Source of the DNA: Theropithecus gelada
Lineage: Eukaryota; Chordata; Mammalia; Primates; Cercopithecidae
Assembly (NCBI RefSeq): GCF_003255815.1
Contig: NC_037683.1
Location: forward strand, 81,525,790 to 81,589,789
Direction: 5' to 3'
Length of the DNA stretch: 64,000 bases
Within the stretch, counting starts at the first letter, position 1. Every line of letters begins with the position of its first letter. Below the pieces are notes generated by a model. That model was not told the origin of the DNA. It ran no database searches and saw only the letters and a list, made by a program, of their open reading frames with translations. Shown piece by piece: positions 48,741-59,860 of the stretch. Position numbers and translations under genes: made by a program.

Positions 48741-48864
48741 CTGAGCAGCGGGTTCATTGCACTCCAAGGTTTCCGACTCAAACGTCTGTTTTGGAAGTGT
48801 CTTGTGAAAATCTTTTCGAGATCCAGTCTTTTTAAAGCCACAAATTTCTGGACTTCCTTGGTTC
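48741..48864 (-). CDS. DOCK8: DOCK8 coding exon c.405-528 (probably exon 5)
   Basis: This 124-nt exon is the most 5' one in the window. It starts with the last base of a split Lys codon and encodes 41 further residues, beginning NQGSPEICGFKKTGSRKDF and ending ECNEPAAQ (about residues 136-176). It belongs to the N-terminal domain conserved in DOCK-C/D proteins. The acceptor reads CATAAAAG|G and the donor CAG|GTATTT. The acceptor is odd: its pyrimidine-rich run lies about 22 nt upstream, and the bases next to the AG are A-rich. The length is not a multiple of three, so skipping it would break the frame. I recall Ser where Asn stands in ECNEP in human, which would fit a non-human primate. The preceding exon, expected to end in an Asn-Arg-Lys stretch, is not in the window. 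Confidence 0.97.
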
Positions 48865-48886
48865 CTTTTATGGTTGATATTTAATT

Positions 48887-48916
48887 TGGAGAGAGAAAGA
48901 GGGAGAGAGAGAGGCA
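48887..48916 (-). promoter_or_regulatory. DOCK8: Distal polypyrimidine run upstream of exon c.405-528
   Basis: In gene direction a C/T-rich run (complement of GGAGAGAGAAAGAGGGAGAG and AGAGAGG) ends about 22 nt before the acceptor. It is the only strong pyrimidine tract available to this splice site. Confidence 0.6.
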
Positions 48917-48917
48917 A

Positions 48918-49636
48918 ACCATTAGATTAAAAATAAAAGTAATGGCTTAAGTGTAGACATGGTGCTGAGAGAGCTTTCAAAGAGGGAAGCGATTGTAATT
49001 CCTCACATTTAATTATGCACCAGGCCTAATACAAGGCTCTGTTGTAACGAGATACAAACTTACCCCCCGGCTGGCTCATTATTAAAGGGAGGCATGGCCT
49101 GGGAAAATGCCACTTCGGAGGTGTGGTCATTTCAGCTGTGGGGCATTTGGCTCCCAGCTGAAGCTAAACTATGACCCTAGTGTAAGTGGCTGGGTGTAGC
49201 AATGTGCAGAAGCTGCAAATAGAGATCGTTTGAAGATAAAAATAGAGAAAACCATTTCATCTTCACATCAATGTTCTTAATAATGAATAAAATAGGCGGG
49301 ACATGGTTACGAAAAAATAAAAATAAATGATTTATCTTTGCAAACATCCTCAATCTCTGCTCTATGAACTCTGTTAAAATTGTGTTGAATAATATGCAGC
49401 TCTGGACAGAGTTTAAAATAGAATGTCTAGTCCTGTCACTGAAGAAATGAGACCATCATAAGAAAGGTAAAGCATATAAGTTGTCAAGTGATGACGAGAG
49501 AAACCAACATGTGTATTTCCCATTTTTATGACTCAAAGACATCTTTGGAAAGCATGCTGCAAAGTCAAGTGCATAAACACGTGCCATTTTAATTTTTGTT
49601 GAGGATAAGGAATATCTTATCTTTTATTTTTTTCTG
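48918..49636. other. Intronic stretch with no recognised feature
   Basis: Between exon c.405-528 and the L1. No exon with the expected preceding DOCK8 residues was found. Confidence 0.5.
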
Positions 49637-52600
49637 ACTTTTATTTTAGGTTCAAGGCATACATGTGCAAATTCATTACATGGGTAAACTGCATGTCACT
49701 TAGGCTTGATGTATGAATGATGCTGACATCACCCACGTAGTGACCAGAGTACTCAACAGGCAGTTTTTTAACCCATGCCTGCTTCCATCCTCCCTTCTCT
49801 AGTAGTCCCTGGTGTCTACCGTGTTATCTTTATGCCCGTGTTTACCCAATGTTTAGCTCCTGCTTATAAATAAGAACATGTGGTATTTGGTTTTCTGTTC
49901 CTGTGTTAATTCATTTAGGATAATGGCCTCCAGCTGCATTCATGTTGCTACAAAAAAAAAAAAAAAAAAAGGAACCCATGATTTTGTTCTTTGTTATGGC
50001 TGCGTACTATTCCATGGTGTATATGTACCACATTTTCTTTATCTAGTCCACTGTTGATGGGCATCTAGGTTGATTCCATGTCTTTGCTATTGTGAATTGT
50101 GCTGTGATGAACATATGAGTGCATGTGTCTTTTTTGTAGAACAATTTATTTTTCTTTGGGTATAGACCCAGGAGTGGGATTGCTGGGTTGAATGGTAGTT
50201 CTGTTTTAAGTTCTTTCAGAAATCTTCACAATGCATTCCATAGTGACTGAACTAATTTCCAACATATTAATTTTTGCCTTTTTTTTTTTTTTGAGAGAGG
50301 GTCTCATTCTGCTATCCAGGATGGAGTGCAGTGGTGTGATTATAGCTCATTGCTGCCTTGCATTCCTAGGCTCAAGCAATCTTCCCACCTCAGCCTTCCA
50401 GTAGGTGGGAATATAGGTACATGCCACCATACCCAGCTAATTTTCTTTGTTGGTTTTTTTTTGTTTGTTTCATTTATTTTGATGTTTTGTGAGACACGTC
50501 TTGCTACATTGCATAGGCTGGTCTCAACCTCCTGGTTTCAAATAATCCTCCTGCCTCAGCCTCCCAAAATGCTGGGATTACAAGCATAAGCTACCATGCC
50601 CAGTGTATTTTTTGACTTTTCAATAACAGTCATTCTGACTGGTGTGAGTTGGTATCACATTGTGGTATTGATTTGTGTTTATCTAATGATTAGTGATGCT
50701 GAGCATTTTTTCATGTATTTGTTGGCTACACGTATGACTTCTTTTGAGAAGTATCTGTTCATGTCTTTTGCCCATTTTTAAATGGGGTTGTTTGGTTTTT
50801 GCTTGTTGAATTATTTAAGTTCCTTATAGATTCTGGGTATCAGACATTCTTCAGATTTACAGTTTGTGAATATTTTCTCCTATTCAGTAGGTTGTCAGTT
50901 TACTCTGTTGATAGTTTCTTCTAGTGTGCAGAAGCTCTTTAGTTTAATTAAGTCCCACTTGTCAATTTTTGTTTTTGTTACAATTGCTTTTGGGGACTTA
51001 TTCATAAATTCTTTACCAAGGCCAATGTCCAGAATACTATTTCCTAGTTTTTTTCTCTAGGGTTTTTGTAATTTTAGGTCTTACATTTAAGTCCTTAATC
51101 CATCTTGAGTTAATGTTTGTATATGATTAAAGGGAGGGGTCCAGTTTTGGTCTTCTGTATATGACTAGCCAGTTACTCCAGCACCATTTATTGAATAGGG
51201 AGACCTTTCCTCATGGCTTGTTATTGTCAACTTTGTCAAAGATCAGATGGCTGTAGGTGTGCAGCTTTATTTCTGATTCTTTAACTTGTTCTATTGGTCT
51301 ATGTGTCTGTTTTTGTACCTGGACTATGCTGTGTTGGTCACCATAGCCTTGTAGTGTAGTATGAAGTCACATAGTGTGATGCCACTGGCTTTGTTCCTTT
51401 TGCTTCAGATTGCTTTGGTTATTCAGGTTTTTTGGTTCCACATGAATTTTGGAATAGGTTTTTTTTTTTTTTTTTTCAAATTCTGTGAAAAAATGATGTT
51501 GGTAGTTAGGAATAGCAGTGAATCTAAAAATCTCTTTGGGCACTATGGCCGTTTTAACAAAATTGATTCTTCCTATCCATGAGCATATTTGTCCATTTGT
51601 TTGTGTCACCTCTGATCTCTTTCAGCGTGTTTCATAATTCTCATTGTAGAGATCTTTCACCTCCTTGATTAGCTGTATTCCTAGGTATTTTATTCAAAAG
51701 AATAAATGGAATTACATTCTTGATTTGGCTCTCAACTTAGACATTATTGGTGTGTGGAAATGTTACTGACTTTTGTACATTGATTTTGTATCCTGAAATT
51801 TTACTGAAGTTGTTTGTCAGTTCTAGGGGCCTTTTAGCAGGGTCTGCAGTGTTTTCTGGGTACAGAATTATATTGCCTGCACTATGACAGAGCTAGTTTG
51901 ACTTCCTCTCTTCCTAATGGGACGTCTTTTATTTCTTTTTCTTGCCTGATTTCTCTGGCTAGCACTTCCAGTACTATGTTGATATAAGTGGTGGGAGTAG
52001 GCATCCTTGTTTTGTTCCAGTTCTCAAGAGAAATGCTTCCAGCTTTTGCCCAGTCAGTATGATGTTGGCCGTGGATAGTTGAATAATAGATGGCTCTTAC
52101 TATTTTGAGGTATGTTCCTTCAATGCCTAATTTGTTGAGGGTTTTTAACATGAAGAGATGTTGAATTTTGTTAAAAGCCTTTTCTGTGTCTATTGAGATT
52201 ATCCTGTGGTTTTTGTTTTTAATTCTGTTTATGTGATGAGTTTCATTTATTGATTTGTGTATGGTGAATCAACCTCGCATCCCAGGAATAAAGCCTACTT
52301 GATTGTGATGAATTAACTTTTCAATGTGCTGCTTGATTTGGTTTGCTAGTATCTTGTTGAGGATTTTTGTGTCAATGTTTATCAGGGATATTGGCCTAAA
52401 GTTTTCTTTTCTGCTGTGTCTCTGCCAGGTTTTGGTATCAGAATGATGCTGGCTTTGTAGAATGGGTTAGGGAGGGGTCCTTCCTCCTTGAATTTTTGAA
52501 ATAATTTCAGTAGGATTGGTACTAGTTCTTCTTTATATGTCTGGTATAATTTGGCTGTGAATCCATTTGATCAAGGGCTTTTTGGGGTGGGTTTTGTATT

Positions 52601-53035
52601 ACTGATTCAATTTCAGAACTCATTATTGGTCTGTTCAAGATTTCAATTTCTTCCTGCTTCAATCTTATGGGGCTTATGTGTTTCCAGGTATCTATCCATT
52701 TCTTCTAGGTTTTCTAGTTTGTGTGCATAGCGGTATTTGTAACAGTCTCTGAGGATTTTTTATATTTCAGAGGCATCAGTTGTAGTGTCATTTTTGTCAT
52801 TTCTGATTGTGCTTATTTGGATCGATCTTCTCTCTTGTTTTCTTTATTAATCTAGTTAGTGGTCTATCAACCTTGTCTTTTTTTTTTTTTTTTTTGAATA
52901 ACAAACTTTTGGTTTCATTGATCTTTTGTATGGATTTTCACGTCTCAATTTTTTTCAGCTCTGATTTTGGTTATTTCTTTTCTTCTGCTGGCTTTAGGGT
53001 TGGTTTGCTCTTGTTTTTCTAGTTCCTCCAGGTCA
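49637..53035 (-). mobile_element. 5'-truncated primate L1, with a nested Alu
   Basis: The complement of an L1 3' end starts at ACTTTTATTTTAGGTTCAAG (49637). It runs through ORF2 C-terminal and reverse-transcriptase-region sequence, and ends inside ORF2 near 53035. A degraded RT piece reads on the minus strand at 51882-52151 (NIVLEVLAREIRQEKEIK). Numerous frame breaks make it non-functional. The age looks like L1PB/L1MA. It has the same orientation as DOCK8. Confidence 0.9.
50279..50607 (-). repeat. Alu nested in the L1
   Basis: A minus-strand J-like copy (GAGAGAGGGTCTCATTCTGC ... CCATGCCCAGTG) with an extra T/G-rich insertion (TTGGTTTTTTTTTGTTTGTT) in its centre. Confidence 0.88.
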
Positions 53036-53606
53036 CACACCATTTTGTTTGATTTCCTGAACTAACAGAAAAACTACCAAGCTGGTAAAGGGACATGAGG
53101 TGATAATGGAAGGTATTAGGCGTATCACATGCCAGATAGATAAAATAAGAAATGTAAGACAGCTACTAGCAATTATAGAAATACAAAGTTTGTAACTCTG
53201 GCACAGAGAGCAGGTATTTGACCAATTTCAGTTGACTGAATTAATTAAAGAATAAGATGTCCCAGTGACGTCTGTAGGAAGAACAGGACACTCTCCCTGG
53301 ATTTTATTGTGTTCTAAAGACAAACAATTTGTTTTGAGCCAAAAAAAAAAAAAAAAAAGGCAAGAATTAGGCCTAGAAAAGAGATAAGACTAGCTTGGTG
53401 ACTAATTCAACTCAAGGCCTACCATAACGGGCCATCTTTAGTGTCCCCTGGCCACTTGAATTTCTCTGACCCAAACCTATGTTGCTAGGGCTGGGTGGAA
53501 AGCAGGCTAAATTGGGGAAATGAAAAATAAATAAATAATGAACAAGGTGTACTCTGAATAAGAAAACAAGACTAAACATTCAAAAAGGATTTCAAGAAAA
53601 ATATAC
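53036..53606. other. Intronic stretch with an internal A18 run
   Basis: No gene or named repeat was recognised. A18 lies at about 53341-53358 with no SINE attached. Confidence 0.45.
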
Positions 53607-53607
53607 A

Positions 53608-53811
53608 GGCTGGGTGCAGTGGCTCACACCTGTAATCCCAGCACTCTGGGAGGCCAAGGTGGGAGGACCGCTTGAGCCCAGGAGTTTGAGACCAGCCTGG
53701 GTGACATGGTGAAGCCACATATCTATTAAAAACACAAAAAATTAGCTGAGTATGGTGCCACCTGCCTGTAGTCTCAGCTACATGGGAGGGTGAGATGGGA
53801 GGATTGCTGGA
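53608..53811 (+). repeat. 3'-truncated Alu
   Basis: Plus-strand copy from GGCTGGGTGCAGTGGCTCAC. It stops inside the right arm at GGAGGATTGCTGGA, without a tail. Confidence 0.9.
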
Positions 53812-54508
53812 CTGTCCATTAACAGGGTTATTTGAGAGAAATTCTCACATGCATTTCATAAACTTGCTAGCTTCTTAAAAGTTACTCTCACAAATATAAA
53901 TCAGGCAACAACATATCTGTGTGTGCTGACTGGGCAAGCTTTCCTACTGCATAAAGTGACTGTTTTGGACTCTCCCTAATGGCTCAAAGAAAAAAAAAAA
54001 TCTGTGTGATCTAACATCCCGGCTGGGGGTCAGGGGACAAAAACCAACTCAAAGCAGTGACAAATAAATGCAGATATTAAGTTATCCCCTAAAATTATGC
54101 TATCCCACATAACAATATATCAAACCAGTGATGTTTCTTGAAAAATCCAATTTTAGGGGGAAAAGTTACCAAAGAATTTATCTAACATTAATTCATTCTA
54201 ACATTGAAACAAACAATTAAAATTCAAGTTTCCCACATTGGTATTTGCCCTTTGTCTTTTTTTTAAAGGACCTGTATATTTTAAAGGGTATTGATGTCAA
54301 AGGTTTAGTATGACATGACACGAAGGTTTACAAAGAGAATTTTTGGGCCACAGAAATAAAACTCAGGAAGCAGCTACCTAAAGACCTTTTGTGTGTGAGG
54401 CTTAGCAACCAGAACTATATCAGCTTTAGTGTTACTTTTTATCTTATAATAAAATGCACCTATTTCCAAGAGTGTTTACTTACAAGGGAACATCTCTCTT
54501 TCTCTCTG

Positions 54509-54534
54509 ACACACACACACACACACACACACAC
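54509..54534 (+). repeat. (CA)n microsatellite
   Basis: About 12-13 uninterrupted CA units preceded by a CT-rich run. Confidence 0.97.
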
Positions 54535-54698
54535 TTACAGATGTGTGCACGTTTCCATTATCCTCAAGTTATTTCTCTCTGTGCCTCTGTTTCTTCATAG
54601 GGTAAAGCATGAACATGACTTGAATTCTAAGATATTTTCCCTAGCTTTAAAGTTTTATGATAAAAGTTCATGCACTAATCTGAAAAAAGTCAAAATCT

Positions 54699-54992
54699 TT
54701 TTTTTTTTTTGAGACAGACTCTGGCTCCTTCACCCAGGCTGAAGTACAGTGGCACGTTCTTGGCTCACTGCAACCTCCACCTCCTGGGTTCAAGCAATTC
54801 TACTGTCTCAGCCTCCCGAGTAGCTGGGATCACAGGCATGCACCACCATGCCCAGCTAATTTTTGTATTTTTAGTAAAGTCAGGGTTTTGCCATGTTGGC
54901 CAGACTGGTCTCGAACTCCTGACCTCAGGCGATCCACCCGCTTCTGCCTCCCAAAGTGCTGGGATTATAGGCATGAGCCACCCCACCTGGCC
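54699..54992 (-). repeat. Alu, left partner of an inverted pair
   Basis: Minus-strand full-length copy from poly-T and GAGACAGACTCTGGCTCC to CCCACCTGGCC. Confidence 0.93.
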
Positions 54993-55033
54993 CTAATTTA
55001 AAATCAAATTTTCTCCTCAAAAGAGGCTTAAAA

Positions 55034-55333
55034 GGCCGGGCGCGGTGGCTCAAGCCTGTAATCCCAGCACTTTGGGAGGCCGAGATGGGCGGATCACGAG
55101 GTCAAGAGATCGAGACCATCCTGGTTAACACGGTGAAACCCCGTCTCTACTAAAAAAATACAGAAAACTAGCCGGGCGAGGTGGCGGGCGCCTGTAGTCC
55201 CAGCTACTCGGAGGCTGAGGCAGGAGAATGGCGTGAACCCGGGAGGCGGAGCTTGTGGTGAGCCCAGATCGTGCCACTGCACTCCAGCCTGGGCGACAAG
55301 CGAGACTCCGTCTCAAAAAAAAAAAAAAAAAAA
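55034..55333 (+). repeat. Young AluY, right partner of an inverted pair
   Basis: Plus-strand near-consensus copy with GGCTCAAGCCTG and GCCGGGCGAGGTGGCGGGCG. AAAAGAGGCTTAA flanks it at 55018-55030 and 55331-55343 (partly shared with the A tail). Confidence 0.93.
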
Positions 55334-55336
55334 AGA

Positions 55337-55546
55337 GGCTTAACTTTTGGGACCATCAAATTTATTTGGCTATTGTTCCTTGGCTATTGTACACAAATGA
55401 TGCTTGCTTTCTTTTCTGTCTTCCATTTTGTTAGAGTGTTTGTGTCAGTTTTTCAGATGGACCCCACAGTCAATGACAAATGGGCATTAACAAATTAGTT
55501 ACACAATAGTGTTAAAACTTCAGTTCACAATATGCACACTTTAAGA
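55337..55546 (+). repeat. Copy B of an unidentified diverged direct repeat
   Basis: Matches 47653-47845 in order and orientation: AAATTTATTTGGCTATTGTT, TTGTTAGAGTGTTTG, AATTAGTTACACAATAGTGT, CACAATATGCACACTTTAA. It carries a small insertion relative to copy A. Confidence 0.75.
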
Positions 55547-56089
55547 CTTCAGGGTTTTTGCTATGGAAAGCATTAAGACCAGCATCTTCTATGACTGTGT
55601 GTTTGAAACTACAGCAAACTTTCCCTCTCTTCCTCATACTAGGTTTAACATCTACTTCCCCATTTAAAAACTTCAGAAAGTCTCAAAGCTCCCTCACGGC
55701 AGCAAGGGTGAACCTGGCTGGGGAGGAGAAGACAAGGGTTGGCAAGCATGTAAAGATGACTCATGCCAGAAGTGCTGGCCGCAGAAGGAACCATCACTGG
55801 GTAGGCAGTGAGACTGCTGGCTCACTGCCACTGGCTATAAGAGACTCCCAGCCTCATTACCCCACCCTGGCAACGGAATCAAATAAAGCCAAGTTCCTGT
55901 TGTACCTAGATGCAGACAGGAGAAAAATGGGGAAATAGGCCAACTGCTAGAAAAATGATTCTCATGAAATGAACTCGACCTATTGCTTCCCAGGAGATCT
56001 GCATTTCTTTTCTTAAAACACTATTCTAACACATTTGAGACAATCCAAAGACCAAGCACGTCTTGAGAGCATTCTCCTTAATGACAGTG

Positions 56090-56272
56090 TGGTGGAGCAG
56101 GCAGAATTCAGGCGCTGCAGTCAGAAGGAACTGGGTGCAGATGCTGGCTCCTTAATCTACTAATAGACCTTGGGCAAGGCTTTAGTCCTTCAGAGTCACA
56201 GTTTCCTCAAGTATGAAATAGGGGGAAACGTTGCTCATTTTGAGGACCTATTGTGAGGATTAGAAAATAATA
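56090..56272 (-). mobile_element. MIR fragment
   Basis: ACCTTGGGCAAGGCTTTAGT, CACAGTTTCCTCAAGTATGA and ATTGTGAGGATTAGAAAATA match the complement of a MIR. Confidence 0.75.
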
Positions 56273-56277
56273 TGTGT

Positions 56278-56357
56278 TCCTCACCTTCTTTTTCCTCTTC
56301 CCTACCCTCTCTTTCCTTTTACATCCTCTTTCCCCTTTCCCTTCTCTCCCTTCCTGT
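56278..56357 (+). repeat. About 80-bp near-pure pyrimidine tract
   Basis: Apart from a few purines, the run CCTTCTTTTTCCTCTTCCCT through CTTCTCTCCCTTCCTG is all C and T. In the DOCK8 transcript it is a purine run. Confidence 0.95.
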
Positions 56358-58084
56358 ACAATTTGGTGCTAAAATCATAAGGTGCATCAGAACAAGGCAG
56401 CCCTCCATGCCTTGGGGTGGGAGTAGCTAAGGAGGTCCGGAATAGGAAGTCGAAGCCCAAACAGGGTGAGGATGCATCCATTTAAGACGGACTGCCTGGC
56501 ATAGAAAATCAGAACCCATATGGTGTGAGGAGGGCATCCAAACTGAACCAGGCTGGCATGTGATAACAGAGCCTGGAGAGTCTTAGTGGGTTTGGATTTG
56601 TGGGGAGGGAGTCTATGCACAACAGGTCAAGAGTGGCTCTGTGACATCCACAGCTGGATTGCTCTTTGTTACCACATAGGCTGATCAGCCGCGTTTGCTT
56701 TTTCATACTTTTAGAAAGCAAATAGCTAAGCACCTTGACAGCTAGCACAACAAATGCATGTCATAATAAGCAATTATTGATCAGGGAGACATTTTTATGG
56801 TGTTTTGGGAGTAACTGAATTATATGCACTGATGTGTTTGAATTTTAATTGTTTACCAGTTCACTGGGAGTAAAATATGGAGTAATAAAACAGATGATAC
56901 CCCATTCCTTGATATCCCAGCTCTCCTTGAGCTCGACCTTCCTCCAGAATTACCTTAATCACCCCAGATGAAAAACAAAGTCTAAAGGCTTTTATGATGC
57001 TGCCCGTAACACTCATGAAATGTTTCACTGTCTCCGGCAAGAATAAATATAGTATGTAAACAAGTTTAATTACTTAAGAGTTCAGCTCTCCACCAAGCAT
57101 CAAAAACATTCTCAAGTTTATCCCTCTTTGCTTCATTTAGAGAAAATGACATAGGAAATAAAGCTTAAAATAGTTAATATCACCCAAAAGATGTCATCAA
57201 ATATTAATCCACACAAAGTTATCAAAATATGTAGCTATAAGGTGGGACAACCAAGCAAACATGGCACCATGCTAATCAGTAAACCAGGAACCATTTTCAA
57301 AAGTCATGGGGAGAAAAGCAGTATTGTTTTTAAAACAAGGACACCAAATTTGGTGCTGTAGACATGAATGATAGAATAGAAATCGTTTAATAAATCTTCC
57401 AGTCTAAGTAATACGAACATTTCAAGTAAGAAAATACATGTCCTCCAATGTACTGGAGATCATGTATTGTACATTTTTGTGTAACTTAATCTTTCTCTGT
57501 TAGGTTTAAAAGGAAATCTAAAAATTTCCTCTATCCTTCATGGGCAGCATTATTTGTATGATTTAAATGTCTCAATTATAGAACTTGAGTGGCAAATGCC
57601 CTATAGAACGATGAGAGTGGGAGGGAACACAAATGGCCATTACTCTACTCCTCTACCCCCTAAGTGGGATTCAAAATCATTACCAGAGCTAGCAAGGACA
57701 TAAAAGCCTATCTCTAGATATTATAGATAAATTAATACCAGCAAGGAGATAATTGAGGAATAAAGGAGCTAACTAAATCAGTGTTTGACTGCATGGTTCT
57801 GGATAACAAAGGCATGTCCTTATGAGGCAAAGTGACTTCATTAAGTATGGTCCTCCAGAGGAAGGCAGGTCGCCCCCTCCATGGCACATTCAATATATGG
57901 GAGAGAATTTTGTGTTCATTCTTTTGACATGCTAATATAAGTATGTTTTCTGATATATACTACTTAATAAATATAATAGCTAATATTTATTGAATTATTA
58001 TTACATATGCTACCAAAGTATTTCACTTGGAGGGAATATTTGGGATAAATGGAATTGATTTCTTCTAATTTAATGATCCAAGGC

Positions 58085-58800
58085 AGATTTTACATCATGG
58101 GCACTATAGTGCCAGCACCCCCCAAGGACCCTCCCATGTCCTTTTGTAGTCAGCCCCCTTCCCCACTCCCAGACCCTGGTAATCATGGACCTGTTTTCCA
58201 TCGCTGTAGCTTTATCTTTTCCAGAATGTCAGATAAATGAAATCATGCAGTTATCTTTTTTGTCCAGCTTCTTTTTTTTTTTTTAAGACAGAGTCTTGCT
58301 TTGTTCACCAGGCTAGAGTGCAATGGCATGATCTTGGCTCACTGCAACCTCTGCCTCCTGGGTTCAAGCAACTCTTCTGCCTCAGTCTCCTGAGTAACTG
58401 GGACTACAGGCATGTGCCACCATGCCTGGATAATTTTTGTAGTTTTAGTAGAGACAGGGTTTCATCATGTTGGTCAGGCTGGTCTGGAACTCCTGACTTC
58501 AAGTGATCCACCCGTCTCAGCCTCCCAAAGTGCTGGGATTACACGCATGAGCCACCACGCCCGGCCTTTGTTTGGCTTCTTTCACTTAGCATACTGCATC
58601 TGAGATTCATCCATGATGTTGTATATATCAATTATTTGTTCCATTTCACTGCTGAGTAGTATTCCATTGCATGGATTTACCAGAGTTTGTTTACTACCCA
58701 ACTGAGTACAATCTGGGTTTTTTTCTAGTTTTTGGCAATTACAAATAAAACTGCTATACAGGTTTGGCAATTACAAATAAAACTGCTAAACTGCTATATT
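58085..58800 (-). mobile_element. L1M fragment split by an Alu
   Basis: The sequence before the Alu (CCCACTCCCAGACCCTGGTA, AGATAAATGAAATCATGCAG) and after it (TTCATCCATGATGTTGTATA, GAGTAGTATTCCATTGCATG) is the complement of one old L1 3' region. Confidence 0.8.
58271..58566 (-). repeat. Alu inside L1M fragment
   Basis: Minus-strand full-length copy from poly-T and AAGACAGAGTCTTGCTTTG to CGCCCGGCC. Confidence 0.93.
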
Positions 58801-58810
58801 TGCATACAGG
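58731..58810 (+). repeat. 32-bp tandem duplication in L1 remnant
   Basis: TTTGGCAATTACAAATAAAA followed by CTGCTATACAGG (58731-58762) is repeated from 58763. The second copy carries an extra internal ACTGCTA/TTTGCATA expansion before its CAGG end. Confidence 0.9.
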
Positions 58811-58960
58811 TTTTTATGTAAATATTCAAGAGCGGGACTTACGGTTTTATGGTTAAGTGCATATTTAACCGGGATTTTAGAACACATAAGGAAAGGAAAT
58901 TTGGTGATAGGAAACTGTATTCAGAAAGTAGGTGTAATAGCTTCCAGATTAAAATAATAG

Positions 58961-59252
58961 CCTGTAATCCCAGCACTTTGGGAGGCTGAGGCAGGCAGAT
59001 CACCAGGTCAGGAGATCGAGACCATTCTGGCTAACACAGTGAAACACCATCTCTACTAAAAATACAAAAAATTTGCCTGGCATGGTGGTGGGCGCCTGTA
59101 GTCCCAGCTACACAGGAGGCTGAGGCAGGAGAATGGTGTGAACCTGGGAGGCGGAGCTTGCAGTGAGTGGAGATTGTGCCACTGCACTCCAGCCTGGGTG
59201 ACAGAGTGAGACTACATCTCAAAAAAAAACAAAAAAAACAAAAAAAAAAAAC
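58961..59252 (+). repeat. 5'-truncated Alu (AluY-like)
   Basis: Plus-strand copy starting at CCTGTAATCCCAGCACTTTG. The tail is A-rich with two C interruptions. Confidence 0.93.
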
Positions 59253-59269
59253 CACTAAAAAAAGACTGG

Positions 59270-59860
59270 AGGAATTTAAATTTTATTTTAATAAATAATA
59301 TCCTGCACTGACAAGAATATGGAAACACACCAGTTTCATGCCCAGTTGGTAATGGAATGAAATAGCATGACTTTTCTGGAGAAGAATTTGGCAGTACTTA
59401 TCAGAGCATACCATGTACACTGGCTTCATTTCTACCCTTAGAAATATTCACACACATGTGCAGAGATGTTTGTTTTGGTATTATTTGCAATTATGAAAAA
59501 TGGAGATAACCAAATGCTCATTTAGTTTCAATAATTTATGACACATTCCTTCACCCTTTCAGTACTAGGCAGCATTTCAGTAGAATGGGATATAGCTCTG
59601 ACATGGACAGTTATTTTTTAAAAAGTTTGTAATATATAAATACATACATTAATACATATATCTTTATGTGAAAAATATAAATAGAAAAATTTTTTTTGTG
59701 AGGGTATGAAAAGATCTGGAAGCTACACAGCTGGGCTTTATACAGTGAAGAGTGAGTTAAGGGAAGGGTAGGACGCTGGTAAGTAGTGAGGCATGAGATT
59801 TGCCTTTTCCTTAATGCACCTCCATATTACTTGATTTCTTTCAAAACAATCATACATTAT
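59270..59860 (+). mobile_element. Ancient L1M fragment
   Basis: GAGAAGAATTTGGCAGTACT, CTTAGAAATATTCACACACA, TGGTATTATTTGCAATTATG and ACTTGATTTCTTTCAAAACA follow L1M ORF2-end/3'UTR order. Confidence 0.7.

Larger units (their letters stand above)
55547..58040. other. Intronic stretch, mostly unrecognised
   Basis: Contains a MIR-like fragment and a pyrimidine tract (listed separately). A 126-codon frame at 55558-55938 has no recognisable product and no supporting splice context. Confidence 0.45.

Noticed and set aside
48651..48917. Upstream Met of the 88-codon frame as a start codon for DOCK8
   Set aside because: That Met lies in the intron upstream of the acceptor; the exon starts mid-codon and is internal.
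51882..52151. Reverse-transcriptase-like peptide as a possible retroelement gene or novel RT system
   Set aside because: It is a degraded piece of L1 ORF2 in a 5'-truncated element with frame breaks on both sides.
55558..55938. 126-codon frame
   Set aside because: No recognisable product, and it starts next to a diverged repeat; compatible with chance.
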